DNA of 64,000 nucleotides from Triplophysa rosa. Lineage: Eukaryota; Chordata; Actinopteri; Cypriniformes; Nemacheilidae. A program made the translations under genes and the position numbers. The first letter of the stretch is position 1. Every line of letters begins with the position of its first letter. This document shows, piece by piece, positions 27,471 to 39,400 of this stretch. The notes beneath the pieces were generated by a model. That model saw only the letters and a program-made list of their open reading frames with translations, did no database searches and was not told where the DNA came from. The stretch is taken from positions 17,329,154-17,393,153 of the forward strand of contig NC_079902.1 in assembly GCF_024868665.1 (NCBI RefSeq), read 5' to 3'.

Positions 27471-28010
27471 TGTCATGGCTCTGCTTCCTTAGTCATGTTT
27501 TTCTTGGTCCTGTAGCAGAGCCATGGCAAAGTCTTTGGTTATGTGTGGAGAGAAACATATTATTGTCCTTTTGACAATAATATGCGTTCTCTCCAGTGTC
27601 TTGTCATTGGCCCCGCCCCTCTCGTTTCCTGTATTGTCTCCCTCTTGTGTCTTATGTTCTACACCTGCCCTTGCTCGTTATCCCTCGTTTGTCTTCCCTA
27701 TTTAAACCCTCATGTTTCATTGTCCTGTGTTCGGTCATTGTGTTTGCTACGTGGTTTCATGTTGTGCTTACCGGTCTTCTCATGTTTTTGTTCCTGTTGT
27801 GGATTCCCCTGTCTCATTGTAGTAAGTGTTGAGTTTAGTTCATGTCTATTGTTTGTTAGTCTAGTATTTAGTTAGTCTTTGTCCCTGTTTATCCTTTGTC
27901 ATTATTGTTTTACCCCCTCGTGGGCCTTTGTTTTGTGTTTTATATTTTATTATTAAAGTCTGTTGTCCAACGCTGCCTGCAATTGGGTTCTTCTCCACAA
28001 GTCCGTGACA
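27471..28010 (+). repeat. 5' LTR
   Basis: Two stem-loops are visible near the start. TGTCATGGCTCTGC pairs with GCAGAGCCATGGCA at 27515-27528 (13 of 14). CATATTATTGTC at 27556-27567 pairs perfectly with GACAATAATATG at 27573-27584. An ATTATTAAAG near 27950 may be the polyadenylation region. Confidence 0.92.
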
Positions 28011-28012
28011 GA

Positions 28013-29041
28013 ATGACCGAACCCATTCAGAACCCAGCGGGCAGCAAGATGGACGGCACGGCGTCGTCCTCACGGTCCGCTCAAGCCCGCTTGCTGCTAG
28101 GTTTCCGCCAGGGGAACTACGGGAATCGGGAGTTCGCCGGGGCATTCTCGGCGGTGGCTGAGAGGGCTGAGTTCAACGAGGCAGAGTTGAAGACGATCTT
28201 CAACTGCTGCCTCACTCAGCGCCTCACCCCGTCTGAGAAGAGGCTGCTGGATCCCCTAGGGTTCGCGGCAATGGTCAGGTTCGTGGCCAACCGGGACGAT
28301 CCCGGGGGTGGGGTTCCACGTGGGACTTCCACCTCGCGGTCGATCACGCCGGAGGGCCTTGACCTGACTGCCGCTGCCCGGGGGGACTCGGTACCCTTCG
28401 GCTTGAGCTCCACGGTCCCCGTTCACTCTGGTGGCGCCGGTAGCGAGCGGGAGGGAGGGGATCCGGGGATGATGTCGGCTAATTCCTCCGCTGCGGAACT
28501 CCCTCCGGTCCCCACGGATTCGCCAAGGTCGGCTATGGATCCGGTGGTGCGGAGAAGGAGGGAGAGGCGCAGCGGAGGAGCGTCCACGCTGGTGCAGCCG
28601 GCGTCCAGTCCGGTGGTGCTGCCGGCATCCAGTCCGGTGGTGCTGCCGATGTCCTGTCCAGTGTCCAGTCCGGTGCAGCCGGCGTCCAGTCTTGTGTCCA
28701 GTCCGGTGTCCAGTCTGGTGTCCAGCCCGATGTCCAGTCTTGTATCCAGTCCTGTGTCCAGTCCGGTGCAGCCCGTATCCAGTCCGGTGCAGCCGGCGTC
28801 CAGTCCGGTGCAGCCGGCATCCAGTCCGGTGATCCAGCCGGCGTCCAGTCCGGTGATCCAGCCGGCGTCCAGTCCGGTGATCCAGCCGGCGTCCCAGCCG
28901 GCCATCCAGTCGGTCCTCCAGCCGGCGTCCCAGCCGGCCATCCAGCCGGCATCCCAGCCGGCCATCCAGCCGGCCATCCAGTCGGTCCTCCAGTCGGCCA
29001 TCCAGCCGACGTTCCAGCCGGCCATCCAGCCAGCGATCTAG
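28013..29041 (+). CDS. Gag-like protein of non-autonomous LTR retrotransposon
   Basis: 342-codon ORF starting at the first ATG after the 5' LTR. Residues about 28-70 (LLGFRQGNYGNREFAGAF, continuing to FNCCLTQRL) resemble the core of Ty3/gypsy retrotransposon Gag in fish elements, with the L..RQG...EFA..F pattern. The middle is Ser/Pro/Gly-rich. From about residue 195 the protein is a low-complexity array of SSPVQPA and QPAIQPA units encoded by an 18-bp-type tandem repeat. There is no CCHC zinc knuckle or pol domain. Its function as a capsid protein is inferred from position and weak similarity. Confidence 0.65.
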   Translation: MTEPIQNPAGSKMDGTASSSRSAQARLLLGFRQGNYGNREFAGAFSAVAERAEFNEAELKTIFNCCLTQRLTPSEKRLLDPLGFAAMVRFVANRDDPGGGVPRGTSTSRSITPEGLDLTAAARGDSVPFGLSSTVPVHSGGAGSEREGGDPGMMSANSSAAELPPVPTDSPRSAMDPVVRRRRERRSGGASTLVQPASSPVVLPASSPVVLPMSCPVSSPVQPASSLVSSPVSSLVSSPMSSLVSSPVSSPVQPVSSPVQPASSPVQPASSPVIQPASSPVIQPASSPVIQPASQPAIQSVLQPASQPAIQPASQPAIQPAIQSVLQSAIQPTFQPAIQPAI

Positions 29042-29095
29042 CCGGCCTTCCAGCCGGCGTCAAGCCCTGTCCAGCCGGCCTTCCAGCCGGTCTTC
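28590..29095 (+). repeat. Tandem repeat array inside the gag-like ORF
   Basis: Short GC-rich units such as CCGGCGTCCAGTCCGGTG and CAGCCGGCCATC are repeated with drift. The array encodes Pro/Ser/Val and then Gln/Pro/Ala/Ile repeats and runs slightly past the stop codon at 29041. It opens long spurious frames on the opposite strand. Confidence 0.9.
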
Positions 29096-29450
29096 CAGCC
29101 GGTCCCTAGTCCGGCAGCCAATCCGGCCCCGGGGAGACCCCCAGGGTCAAGGACTGTCCCCCCAGGACTCCTCCTAAGTCCCTTTGGACTACGCACCCTC
29201 AGGTGCAGCCGGGGACTGGGACTTCTCCCCACCCCCATGGACTGCCCCCTATGGGCTCTGGTTTGGCCCCTCCCCCCTCCCATGTTTGTTGTTTTTATTG
29301 TCTCACCCTAGTCCCTTTGTAATTTTGTCTTGTCTGCCTCTTATTCTGTTCTCCATGTTTTGTCTGGTCTTGTCTTTGTCTCAGTATTCCTTGTCTTGTC
29401 CATCTACCCCTTGGTGAGCACCTGGAGGTGCTCATTAAAGGGGGGGCTTC

Positions 29451-29991
29451 TGTCATGGCTCTGCTTCCTTAGTCATGTTTTTCTTGGTCCTGTAGCAGAG
29501 CCATGGCAAAGTCTTTGGTTATGTGTGGAGAGAAACATATTATTGTCCGTTTGACAATAATATACGTTCTCTCCAGTGTCTTGTCATTGGCCCCGCCCCT
29601 CTCGTTTCCTGTATTGTCTCCCTCTTGTGTCTTATGTTCTACACCTGCCCTTGCTCGTTATCCCTCATTTGTCTTCCCTATTAAAACCCTCATGTTTCAT
29701 TGTCCTGTGTTCGGTCATTGTGTTTGCTAAGTGGTTTCATGTTGTGCTTACCGTCTTCTCATGTGTTTTTGTTCCTGTTGTGGATTCCCCTGTCTCATTG
29801 TAGTAAGTGTTGAGTTTAGTTCATGTCTATTGTTTGTTAGTCTAGTATTTAGTTAGTCTTTGTCCCTGTTTATCCTTTGTCATTATTGTTTTACCCCCTC
29901 GTGGGCCTTTGTTTTGTGTTTTATATTTTATTATTAAAGTCTGTTGTCCAACGCTGCCTGCAATTGGGTTCTTCTCCGCAAGTCCGTGACA
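29451..29991 (+). repeat. 3' LTR
   Basis: About 98% identical to the LTR at 27471-28010. One substitution (27582 G to A equivalent) breaks the outer pair of the second hairpin, and there is a short insertion near 29764. Confidence 0.92.
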
Positions 29992-31602
29992 GGTTGTATG
30001 TTTTTAAGTTCTGCATTAATCTTTTCACGGCTGTAGCCTATAAATAATGATTCCCTGGCCTGCGTGAGTTTTTAATGCGACCGTTATCATTAATCACATT
30101 TCATTGTGATGCACGACTGCGCGTGATCGCTCTTCAGTGTTTCTAATGTCGGTGGTCAGTGATCAAATGCAAAATGAGACTCGCGCATGCACTGACGTAA
30201 CTGTCATTTGGAGGTCACTATACTGTTGCGGTGCATTACGCTTAAAAACAGTTTATTCATATGACATAAAAATGTCACTTGTTCGTTGGCGTTTTTGTGC
30301 TTTTACACTGGATGCGCAAGCAAGCGCCGCGGTTTCATACTGTCCGCGTATCTGGAGTCGCGGCTCTCTGTCTTCAGCGAATATAACTTACGAGTGTGAG
30401 CAACGGGATATGGTGAGAAAGCGGCGCATTTTAATGTTGAGTTTGTCTGAAAGACAACATCGGTCTATTCACAAAGTTGTAATAGTGAATGATCCGCGGG
30501 TCTGTCAGTGATGGTAAACTGCACCAGTATCTCATGCGGGAGATGACATCTGCTGATATCCTATTTATGTTTTCAATTAGCCTAATATGATAGCCCATTC
30601 CATACCTTTAGCTATTTTGTGAAACAGATACTTATTACCAAGACATTATTAGACGGGTAAAAGTAAATAGATAAATGATTTAAAATAAATAATTAACGTT
30701 GTTGTTATTATTAGGGCCTATTTATAACATTTCAATCTATATGATGTATTTACTTAATAAAAGTAAACTAAATAAATGCATCATAAAGAACAAATCTTTA
30801 TACAGTAAATACCTAAATAATTAGGGTCTTGTTAAACTTATTCTAAACCTCGTTTTAATGTCAAGCTGTCATGTATGAATTAAAGTCCTTGAACTGGTGT
30901 TTGAATTGGTGTTTTTCACCTCATTATGGCACACTGAAAGTGGCAACTCTACACGTTACAGAGTTTGCTTAGTTGCATCTGAAAAGTGGAACAAAGAATT
31001 TCAGGTAATTCAAATAGACCCACAATTATAGACTAAATAAAAGGCCTCAAGCAGGAGGTTCAATCTGGCCTGTTTTTATTTTCAACTTTTTGAATGGTAG
31101 ATCTTGCCTTTCAACAATTCTGACGTCGGGGATCTTAGGCTCAAAAAGGTTGGTGACCACTGTTCTAAAGAGACCCAGCCGCTGATAGTATTTCTTTGTT
31201 ACTGACGGAAAGCCTAAAGTATAGCTTGACTAAGTGATACAACTCTGCCATGTCCTCATTCAGTACTACGCAATGAACATGACCCTGATATAGGATAAAC
31301 GTTTATTCTCGATATTTTATTTCGACTTTCTTCTCGAAATTTAACGAGTTTTTTCTCGAAACACAACGACTTTATTCTCAAAGTATAGTGAGTTTATTGT
31401 CGACATTTTATTTCGAGTTTTATTTCTCGAAATTTAACGAGTTTTTTCTCGAAACACAATGACTTTATTCTCGAAATTTATTGAGTTTATTCTCAACATT
31501 TTATTTCGACTTTTTTCCCCGAAAAACTGCGGGTTTAATTTCGCATTATAATGACTTTAATCTCAAAACGGTTTTATATTTTTTTTATTGCTTGGCCCAA
31601 TA

Positions 31603-34153
31603 CTCTTCCGTATTTGTGCCATATAAAGTAAATGTTGTATGAATTTGTACAATGTGAATCATTGTGTGAAACAATGTGAATTATTAGAAAAAAGCAACCA
31701 CTAAAGCAACTCCACCACTAAACCTAACGTCACTGGCAGAAAAGCAAATCGTACTTAAAAGCACGAATTCATACGAATAAAGGCGTAGTCACACCAGAAT
31801 TTTGCTCCATTGACGTCCATTCATACGCATGCGAATGCGACAGACTGGTAACGCAAGCTTCTGCAGAAAAGTTTCCCATTTCACTGAGTTCCAAAGTTCA
31901 AGTTTTGTGAGCTCTGACCCGCGAATTTGTATCACGTGATGATGCGTGACCAACAGTAGATGGATACGCCTCGGCTTGACCTTTTCATTTGGAGGAAATG
32001 CTAATATAACACAATCCAATTTTGTACAACACTTAAAACAACGAAACCAAAAATAAAACTGCAAATACGTCAGAATCCACACTGTAAATAAAAAATACCC
32101 AACCGTTTTTATCCACGGGTTTTCTGGGTGCTATGGTTACTACCCATACACGCAGAGTTCTGCATAGAAAATAGCATACTTACTGTATATAATAGCAACT
32201 TCTTTTGTGACCTTAGCCACCTCGTAAAATAGTTACGAATTCCCACGTGATTGTGTTAATTGCACTTTAACTACTACAACTTATGAGCAGCTTGTAACTT
32301 CAAAGCTACAATTTCAAAGAAGCTTTCTCGACACTTATCTAAAACATACATGTTTAAACAGAGAAACACATGCTTCAAACACACACTGCTATCTATATGC
32401 TGCGCACTTGGGTATCTTCTCCTTCTTCCCCTCTGCCTCTCATGTTTTTTTCTCTCATCTGTGCCATGTCCTTGCATTATTCATCTGTTTTATCACCATG
32501 CAAGGGGCTCTCGTCAACACCAGCTAATTTTAGCGTGGGACAAGAGAAAGCTTTGTGATACAGTGAAAAGCTGCAATAGCTGTGTGTATGTTTGAGGGCT
32601 AAGAACTGTTTTCCTCTAGACACCCCAAACCGCTTTTAAATGGCAGGCTTTTATCTCTGCCTCGCTTTTCTCATCCCTTTCTCTCCTCTTTCACGCGTTT
32701 CCTCTTTATCTTTCACTTTTTGGTTTCCAATAATATTTCAATTCGTCGATGCTCATTCGAGCTGGCATGTACTGCAGTAGTGGGTCGGCTTTACAGTGGC
32801 AGGCATGTCAGAGCAAAACAGTAGGGGTCTTGTTTCTTTGTCTTGCCAATTATGCTCTGGCTGGCTGTCTGCTTCTCTACTGCAGTTAGCTGTACGGCGT
32901 CATAGCAAAAGGTATGTTTTATTAATTGGAACGTCTGCGAAATATTGACCCTGGTATTTGTGCAACCTAATCGCGTTTACCGTGTCTCCCAGCTGCATGT
33001 AAATAATCCCAAATCAGCTTTAATGAGTTAGGAGAGAGTTTGAACTGCCTGTGATCATGAAGCGTGGATGATTTGAGTCTTCGGGCCGTGGTTTCTATCG
33101 CATTAGCTCCGTTGGTATACGTTGTGTGTTTGTAAAAGAAGGGGCAGTGGTGGAGGCAGATGAAAAGGAGGACACGAACAAGATGCAACCCGTTTGTGTG
33201 CGCATGTTCTCGTGTGGGAGTGCGTTTTGTGAGCGAGAGAAAGAAAGCACTGCTCAGTGCGCATTGAAGTGTTTGATGACTAACTCATTTGCTCTATGAT
33301 GTGATCATTAGCATTGATATTCTAATTGATTTGGTCAGCCGATTGAAGAAGAGAATATAAGAGAGAGAATGTATCCGCGTGGGAGTGCACACATAGTTGT
33401 GCGATTCTGGTAATACATGCAAATCAGCAGTCATAACTAGGTGCGAACATCTTGAAGAATATTCAAAGGTTAACTGTACCGGTTCCCAGAAAAGTGATGG
33501 GACTCATTTGTGTGAGAACATGTCGTAGACCATTTAAAGGTTAATTCCCGTTCTCAGAGAAGTGGAGTCATTTTCACATTTCCACATTCTTGTGGAAACT
33601 GACATTTTCAGCCAGATCTTGGACACATCAGTGCATTCTCTTTTTTGTTTCTTCTCATGTTTTCCTGACAGATGCCTCAAGCTCACGCCAGTGACATGCA
33701 GTATAACATTATATTACGCCTAATGGTCTGGATGATGGTATGAATAGATTTATCGTTCATCTCACCCGGTGACAGCTTTTTAATTTTACGTTTGCGTTCT
33801 AAACACGGACTCAGCGAATCTATGAATATAAGATTCATGAGCACATTAGAGCAATCACTAATGTGTGGGATGATAAAAGAAAGCGAGAGGAGATGTACCG
33901 GCATTTAAAATGTAATTTGAAATATACTGCATCCTTTAAAAGTGCGCTAACAGTAATTGCGCTGGACTACTGAAACCTTGCGGCGTGGATGGCGCATCAT
34001 GCAAAAGTTAAAGTGTGTGGTTACTGAGGCCATTGCATAAGTGCTTCTAGGTATTCTATTAGTGAATGTGTCCAACATCATAGGCCGACAAAAGACGTTT
34101 GACTGTAAGCTATGCAGGTCGGAGTTTAACATTGAAATACCATGTATGCTGTA
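31603..34153. other. Intergenic DNA
   Basis: No gene recognised. A patch near 31784-31980 (GTAGTCACACCAGAATTTTG, CG-rich dispersed motifs) resembles the ends of Harbinger-like repeats but is not bounded. The remainder is unique-looking, with GC-rich short motifs. Confidence 0.4.
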
Positions 34154-34360
34154 CTTAAAGCGATAGCTCAACCAAAAATGAAAATTCTATCATCATGTAT
34201 TCACCCTCTTGTCATTTCAAACCTTTAGGACTTTCTTTCTTCAGCAGAACACAAAAGAAGATATTTGAAGAATGTTGGTAACCAAACAATGGCGGTACCT
34301 ATTGACTTGCATTGGTTTTGTGTCCATACACTAGAAGTGAATGGGTACCCCCGTTGTTCG
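34154..34360 (+). mobile_element. Angel-type foldback MITE, copy 2 (right arm lost)
   Basis: ACTTAAAGCGATAGCTCAAC begins the left arm, followed by the AACACAAAAGAAGATAT core and the central GAAGTGAATGGG. The inverted right arm is absent, so the copy is truncated. Confidence 0.65.
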
Positions 34361-36144
34361 GTCACGTATGTGACCGCAATATGACAAGTTTTCATCAGAC
34401 CACAAAAAATTTCACAGCACATTTTACCTCTGTAATGTCATATATTTCTGAGTAAAAAGATATTCATTGAGAATCAAAAGTGGGCATTCCATACCAAAAA
34501 CGCAGCCAAAGCAGATGACAATTATTCAGCTAAACAAAGTTTATCGATGTCTTGTTTCCATACCTCAAAAACCAGAGAACCAGTACATTATTCAGTGTGT
34601 TGAAACTGACATTTTTCCTGTGTGCCATGTGACCTACAAAGCGACCTCTGACCCTACATTTCCCTCTCTTTCATCTCAAAATAAAGCCCTGACCCCATCT
34701 GTGACCAAAACTGACACTTATTATAGTCCTCCACGAGGGAAACAACCCTCCGCTATCTCTCAGAGAAACACAGACCCGAGGTTGCGAGGCCTCACTTCAG
34801 TCTGTCATTGCGGCGACCCATATGTGAATGTGTTTATAAGTGGTGAGTGTTTTAGCGGGAAAGGCGGGTGTGAGAGATGACTGTATTTTAAACAGCTCTG
34901 CGGACGTGGTATGCATGTGAGCATACCATGCATGTTACATCATACACTATTCAAGCAATGTGGAACTATGTTATGTGTGTGTGTGTTTTGTGTTTAAAGG
35001 GTACCTGAAAAGCACCTGCAGTCTAATGGAAAGTGGTGTGCTGTGTAGTGATGTAGTACACTGAAGCAGCCGGTGGCGTTCACCTTCAGATAGGGTCACG
35101 CTCAGCCTTCATACAGAGCCTGTAATAACTGGTTCTCCGAGCCCGAGCCGACTGGTAAAAACGCTTGCACAAAACAAGCTTTGCGGGGGCTTAAACAGAA
35201 AAACTCACGTCATATACAGCTGGAGTCTCTTTGTGTTTGTGAAGAAAAGCACCCATTGAACGGATTTTAATTGGTTTCTGGTTTTTCCCTACAGCTTTGT
35301 GAGGAGAGATTCGGGCAGATGTCAATTAGTCTGCGGTAAGCTGGCACAAAGTGGGCAAGTGTGACTTTTTCTGGAAATGATACCCTCTTCACCTCTCTAG
35401 GAACAGCTGGCCGTTGTCAAAAAGCTCATTAGGCAAGTGGCGTGATGCAGAGATGTTGCGGCTAGGTCAATGTGACACAAACATGCACATACACACAATA
35501 TTCACAATACTTATTGCTTCAGCACACATCTCACTGACTGATCCCTTTTGATCTTTAGTAAACAAGCTCGAATGAATCTTATTGTCAGCCTGCACAACAC
35601 ATTCCATATTTAAAGGTGTAATTGATCCCCAAATTTAAAATTCAGTAAATGATGACCGCATTTTGGATAAACTATTCCTTTGACTGCTAAAATCTTTTTA
35701 ATGCCTGTTGAAGTGCAAGAATGAAAAGCAAAGCAGTCGGAGAGGATGGAATGCTGAAAGTTAATCTCACCGCAGAACTTGCCTCTGGCCTCTTCCCTAT
35801 CTGGCCAATACAAAGCACCCTGAATTCCATTGGGCATACTAACCCAAACAACTTTTCATTTCATCATCTGAACCCCACTCTCTCGCTCTACTTTGTCTTC
35901 ATGAAGAATAGGAATTGGGCTTGTGCAGATAGGGTAGAGTTTTCCATTGCCTGAATGTAATGTGTTTACCTTTTACCAGAAAGAACTGTGTTCATACTAA
36001 GGTACAGCAGTTGGTGGTGACTGAAAATTCATTTATTATGGTATTTATGTTATACTTCAATACATTTTTTTTAAATTCCATTGCAATACCATAGTAGGCC
36101 TATGTCCAAACAAAGTAACACTATGGTACTTTCTGGTACTCTTT
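34361..36144. other. Intergenic DNA
   Basis: No gene recognised. A possible decayed MITE half lies at 35612-35682 (AAATTCAGTAAATGATGACC, ACTATTCCTTTG), and a short GT run is near 34975. Confidence 0.4.
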
Positions 36145-36431
36145 TGTAAGTGTTCACCCATTTCACAAAAAAAAAATGTATACACCCTTATGACATTCAA
36201 ATCCTGCATTTGACTCTTTCTTCTGTAGAACACAAAAAAGAAGATATTTTGAGAAATGGTTTTGTGTCCACACAATGGAAGTCAATGGGGGCCAATGTTG
36301 TTTGCTTACCAACATAGTTAAAAAATATCTTCTTCTGTGTTTTGCAGTAGAAAGAAAGTCATGAAAGTTTGAATTGACATGAGGGTGATAAAATAATGAA
36401 ATAATTTTCATTTTTAGTTGAAATATCCCTT
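36145..36431. mobile_element. Angel-type foldback MITE, copy 3
   Basis: Both arms are retained: GAACACAAAAAAGAAGATAT on the left and ATATCTTCTTCTGTGTTTTG on the right, ending TTTTAGTTGAAATATCCCTT. Divergence shows it is old. Confidence 0.7.
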
Positions 36432-39400
36432 GAGTGCGTACACATTATAACCACTTTATTGCCTATAATGAAATGCATTATATTAACTTCTATACTGTAT
36501 ATCAATATTATTAATGTGTCTATTATTACAATCGTACAAAAGACAAAATGTATTTTATTATTCTTTTAATGAGACACATGAGCTTGTTTGTCTTTCACAG
36601 GTTTTGACAGTTCAAGTGCAATCTCATCTCTCACTGCATTACTGCGAAGAGAGCGAAGAGAGCGAGAGATTCATGTGGTTTGTCATTTCAATCAATTGAC
36701 TGCACTTTTTAATCTAGTCATCATTTCTTTTATGGATTTAATCAAAGCGACATCAAAATCCTTCCCAAGTAGCCCTGGTTGGGAAACACTGGATTACACC
36801 AAGGATGCCCCAGCGCTGGCCTTCACTTCATCAAAACTCCTACTGCGTCCGGCTTCCTACCTTTGTAGTGAAAGTGCCTGTCAAGAACAAAGCCACCGTA
36901 ATGGCATATTCAGCATCGTGGATAGGGAAAACGGCCAGAACGACATTTCAATGTCACTACGCTGGAACAACTTTCAAAAAGGCCTCTGGTCCCTTGAGTG
37001 AGACCCTCTTGTCTCTGAGGTTTGGCTCATGTCCAGATGTATCGCCGCTCACACTTTTATGTCATCCCGGGTTCACTCGTCGGCCATCCATATAAATTCA
37101 TTTAGCTCTTCGGTATGCATCAACCATCTATGCGGTTGCAACATTTAATCTTTTTATTCCGCACATGCTCGAAGCCAGTGAAATAACTTAATGCGATAGG
37201 TTCAGTCGGAGATATCCTGCTGTCCAGAGTGGCCCAGTGTACGTCAGTATTACTTTCACATCCGAGCTTGAGAGCCATGAAATGGCTTCCCTTTTGCCTT
37301 CCAGCTTCACAATCAAACATTTCAGCAGGTCCTGGAACACTGTCCTGTGGGGTGTTGCACCTCACGGTGCATACATCACAGGGAAAAACAGACGGAATCA
37401 ACAAGCCCGGGCCCCTCGGGGCGAAATGTAGGCTTGATTGCATTGTAGAGAGACTCCACTGTCACCTCGCTGCTCCTCTCCATTACAGGAGTGTGTGAAG
37501 TGTGTCATGATGATCCACTGGTTGGCTTCTATTAAATCCTACTGCCTTAGACAGATTTAGCCAAGTTGTCATTATACATGACACTACCCCCTGCGGGTGA
37601 ACGGCACGGAAGCTCAACAATCCTCAACAAAGCTGCTGTAACTGGAAAAGTGTCACAGGCAATCTTGTAGAACAGTTGTTTAGAAACAAGCTTTTATTAG
37701 CATTTTTATAACATCTTAAAATAGTCTTGTCAATTAACATGCATAGTTTTTCCTTTCATAAACCCAACATTTGAAAGTCAAGCAGTGACGTCTACAGGCC
37801 ATGTGTCCATCTCACTACTACTTGTGAAGAAACTACTTCATTCACTTTTTTATTATGGCAAATGTGGTGAAATAATTGTCATTTTTGGGTGAACTATCCG
37901 TCTAAGTGCACTCAACATGCTTTGCCTTCTAAAAAATATTTATACAGTATAGAAACAGCATCAATAAGATCTCTCACACCTGAAACATGTCAAACTGAGG
38001 CCACAAAATTTTACTGCCGAAAAGGACCAATAAGATATGACAGAAAACAAATCTGACTCTTTGTCAGATTCATCGCTCCTCAACAGATTCATCACATTAG
38101 TCCTCAGCCGTGATGCAATGCAATAGGATTCTCACAGGAAAGAAGATTCTCCGGCGCTTTTGACAACATCTTCAGCGTTTGATGCAGATAGGAAACAGCG
38201 GGTGTGAAATTAGGACATCTAATGGGGAGGGGGAACATAAAAGGACTGTAAATGGGGTAGAAATCGCTTGCCAGCACAGAACGGTACTTCTCATTGTAGA
38301 GTCTCCTGGAACATAATGGCTACCTGAGAGGAATATAAGATTGAAATGGTTTGGCGTTTTAACACCATCAAAAGCTTTTCGAAAAGAGTGAGTTCTGACA
38401 AGACATCGGCTGCGGCAGAGCTAATGTTGAGCGCTAACAAGAAAGCTTTACAGGCTTGGAGTCATCATCCTGTTGCCGACAATATTTACATAGCCCCCTG
38501 CAGTTTTCCAAACTAAGGGATGTTACAACGCTGTTCATTTTTCAGGCTAATTAATCTCACCACCTGGCAGACAGAAATAAAGGCATGGGATTTTATTGAC
38601 CCATTTTATTTTCTTGAGTCAGGAGAGAAGAGGCGCTGTGATTTGTAAATGATTGGTGTTTTTGTGTACTAAGAAACAGCAGCGCATGGCCACTTTTAAA
38701 AACGTATGATGCTTCTGAAACAACATTCTTATCTATCAATCATATTTTTAACATTTTTATAATATGTTTAGTAGACACTTTTTCAACAGGACACAGTGCA
38801 TTCAAACTACAGTCTTATTCTTACAGGCATTCAGTGGACATCAAACCTAGGACCTTGGTGTTGCTAATGTCATACTCTACCAGAAGGAGGACAAAGGTTA
38901 ATACATAGGGTTAAGGTATGTTTAAATACCTAATCCTCTGACCAACAGTAATAGCAATACTTGCCTAGCAAGCAGAATGTGACCGAGATACTAAATCTTC
39001 TCCCCGTGTTGCTGAAATGATTCCCCTTGTCTTTAAGTTTCTCTTCAGCCTGGTCCACCTATCACATAAACATCCACTGTGCACCTAACTATAGCAATAT
39101 CATCATTCTAGCTCTTGGAAATGACATAATCCTCCTCTAGGCTGTGAAAACAATTACAAACCGTACTTCAGATATGTCAGGCCAAAGTATCTCTACCCCC
39201 TTACCTCCATTTCCCATCTTCCTCCCAGAAGTCCATGCATCATCCTACTACATGGGCCTGCTAGTTGTGGATAATGAGCTGGAATTTAGACAGAACTGTG
39301 CTGGAGTTTAAATTCTCATGCCTGCGAGCTGCCGTGTCTCTATCAGTCTCTCCTTTTACTCCATGTTGCCTTGACTACTGCTTTAGAATCATTGTCAGTG

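Larger units (their letters stand above)
27471..29991 (+). mobile_element. Complete gag-only LTR retrotransposon, target duplication GGTTG
   Basis: Two LTRs, 27471-28010 and 29451-29991, begin TGTCATGG and end GTGACA and differ at about eight positions (roughly 98% identical), indicating fairly recent insertion. GGTTG flanks the element at 27466-27470 and 29992-29996. A polypurine tract, AAAGGGGGGGC, lies immediately before the 3' LTR. The 1.44-kb interior has a gag-like ORF but no protease, reverse transcriptase, RNase H or integrase, so movement would need enzymes from a relative. A conventional tRNA primer-binding site after the 5' LTR was not recognised. Confidence 0.92.
27313..31162. mobile_element. 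hAT-type element nested in the outer element, target duplication TTCTAAAG
   Basis: The ends CAGTGGTCGCCAACC and GGTTGGTGACCACTG are inverted with one mismatch. TTCTAAAG is exact at 27305-27312 and 31163-31170. After removing the LTR element inside it, about 1.3 kb remains. The largest leftover ORF (30137-30511, plus) has no recognisable transposase or zinc-finger motif, so I treat the element as non-autonomous. Confidence 0.88.
27083..31600. mobile_element. Outer element with long terminal inverted repeats and TA target duplication
   Basis: The left end TTAGGCCAAGCAATAAAAA and the right end, read on the minus strand, TTGGGCCAAGCAATAAAAA, begin inverted arms of about 200 bp (left) and 310 bp (right). 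TA flanks both sides (27081-27082, 31601-31602). The arms contain repeated modules such as TTTCGAGAATAAAGTCG and TTTCGAGAAAAAACTCG; the right arm has an extra tandem copy. Without the nested insertions the element would be about 0.66 kb with no coding sequence. A TA duplication suits Tc1/mariner-like mobilisation, but the class is uncertain. Confidence 0.8.

Noticed and set aside
27480..27875. Cysteine- and leucine-rich plus-strand ORFs within the LTR
   Set aside because: They are frames in LTR sequence, repeated in the second LTR with disruptions; no evidence of translation.
28423..29063. Long minus-strand ORFs of WMAGW and GWPAG repeats
   Set aside because: They are antisense frames opened by the GC-rich tandem repeat in the gag-like ORF; there is no start or domain logic.
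30137..30511. 124-codon ORF inside the nested hAT-type element, considered as transposase
   Set aside because: No BED finger, DDE or hAT dimerisation motif is visible.
34467..34880. 137-codon plus-strand ORF
   Set aside because: Low similarity to anything known and no flanking exon signals; treated as chance.
36588..37001. 137-codon plus-strand ORF
   Set aside because: It overlaps a second chance ORF in another frame, with no domain. The region is more likely non-coding.
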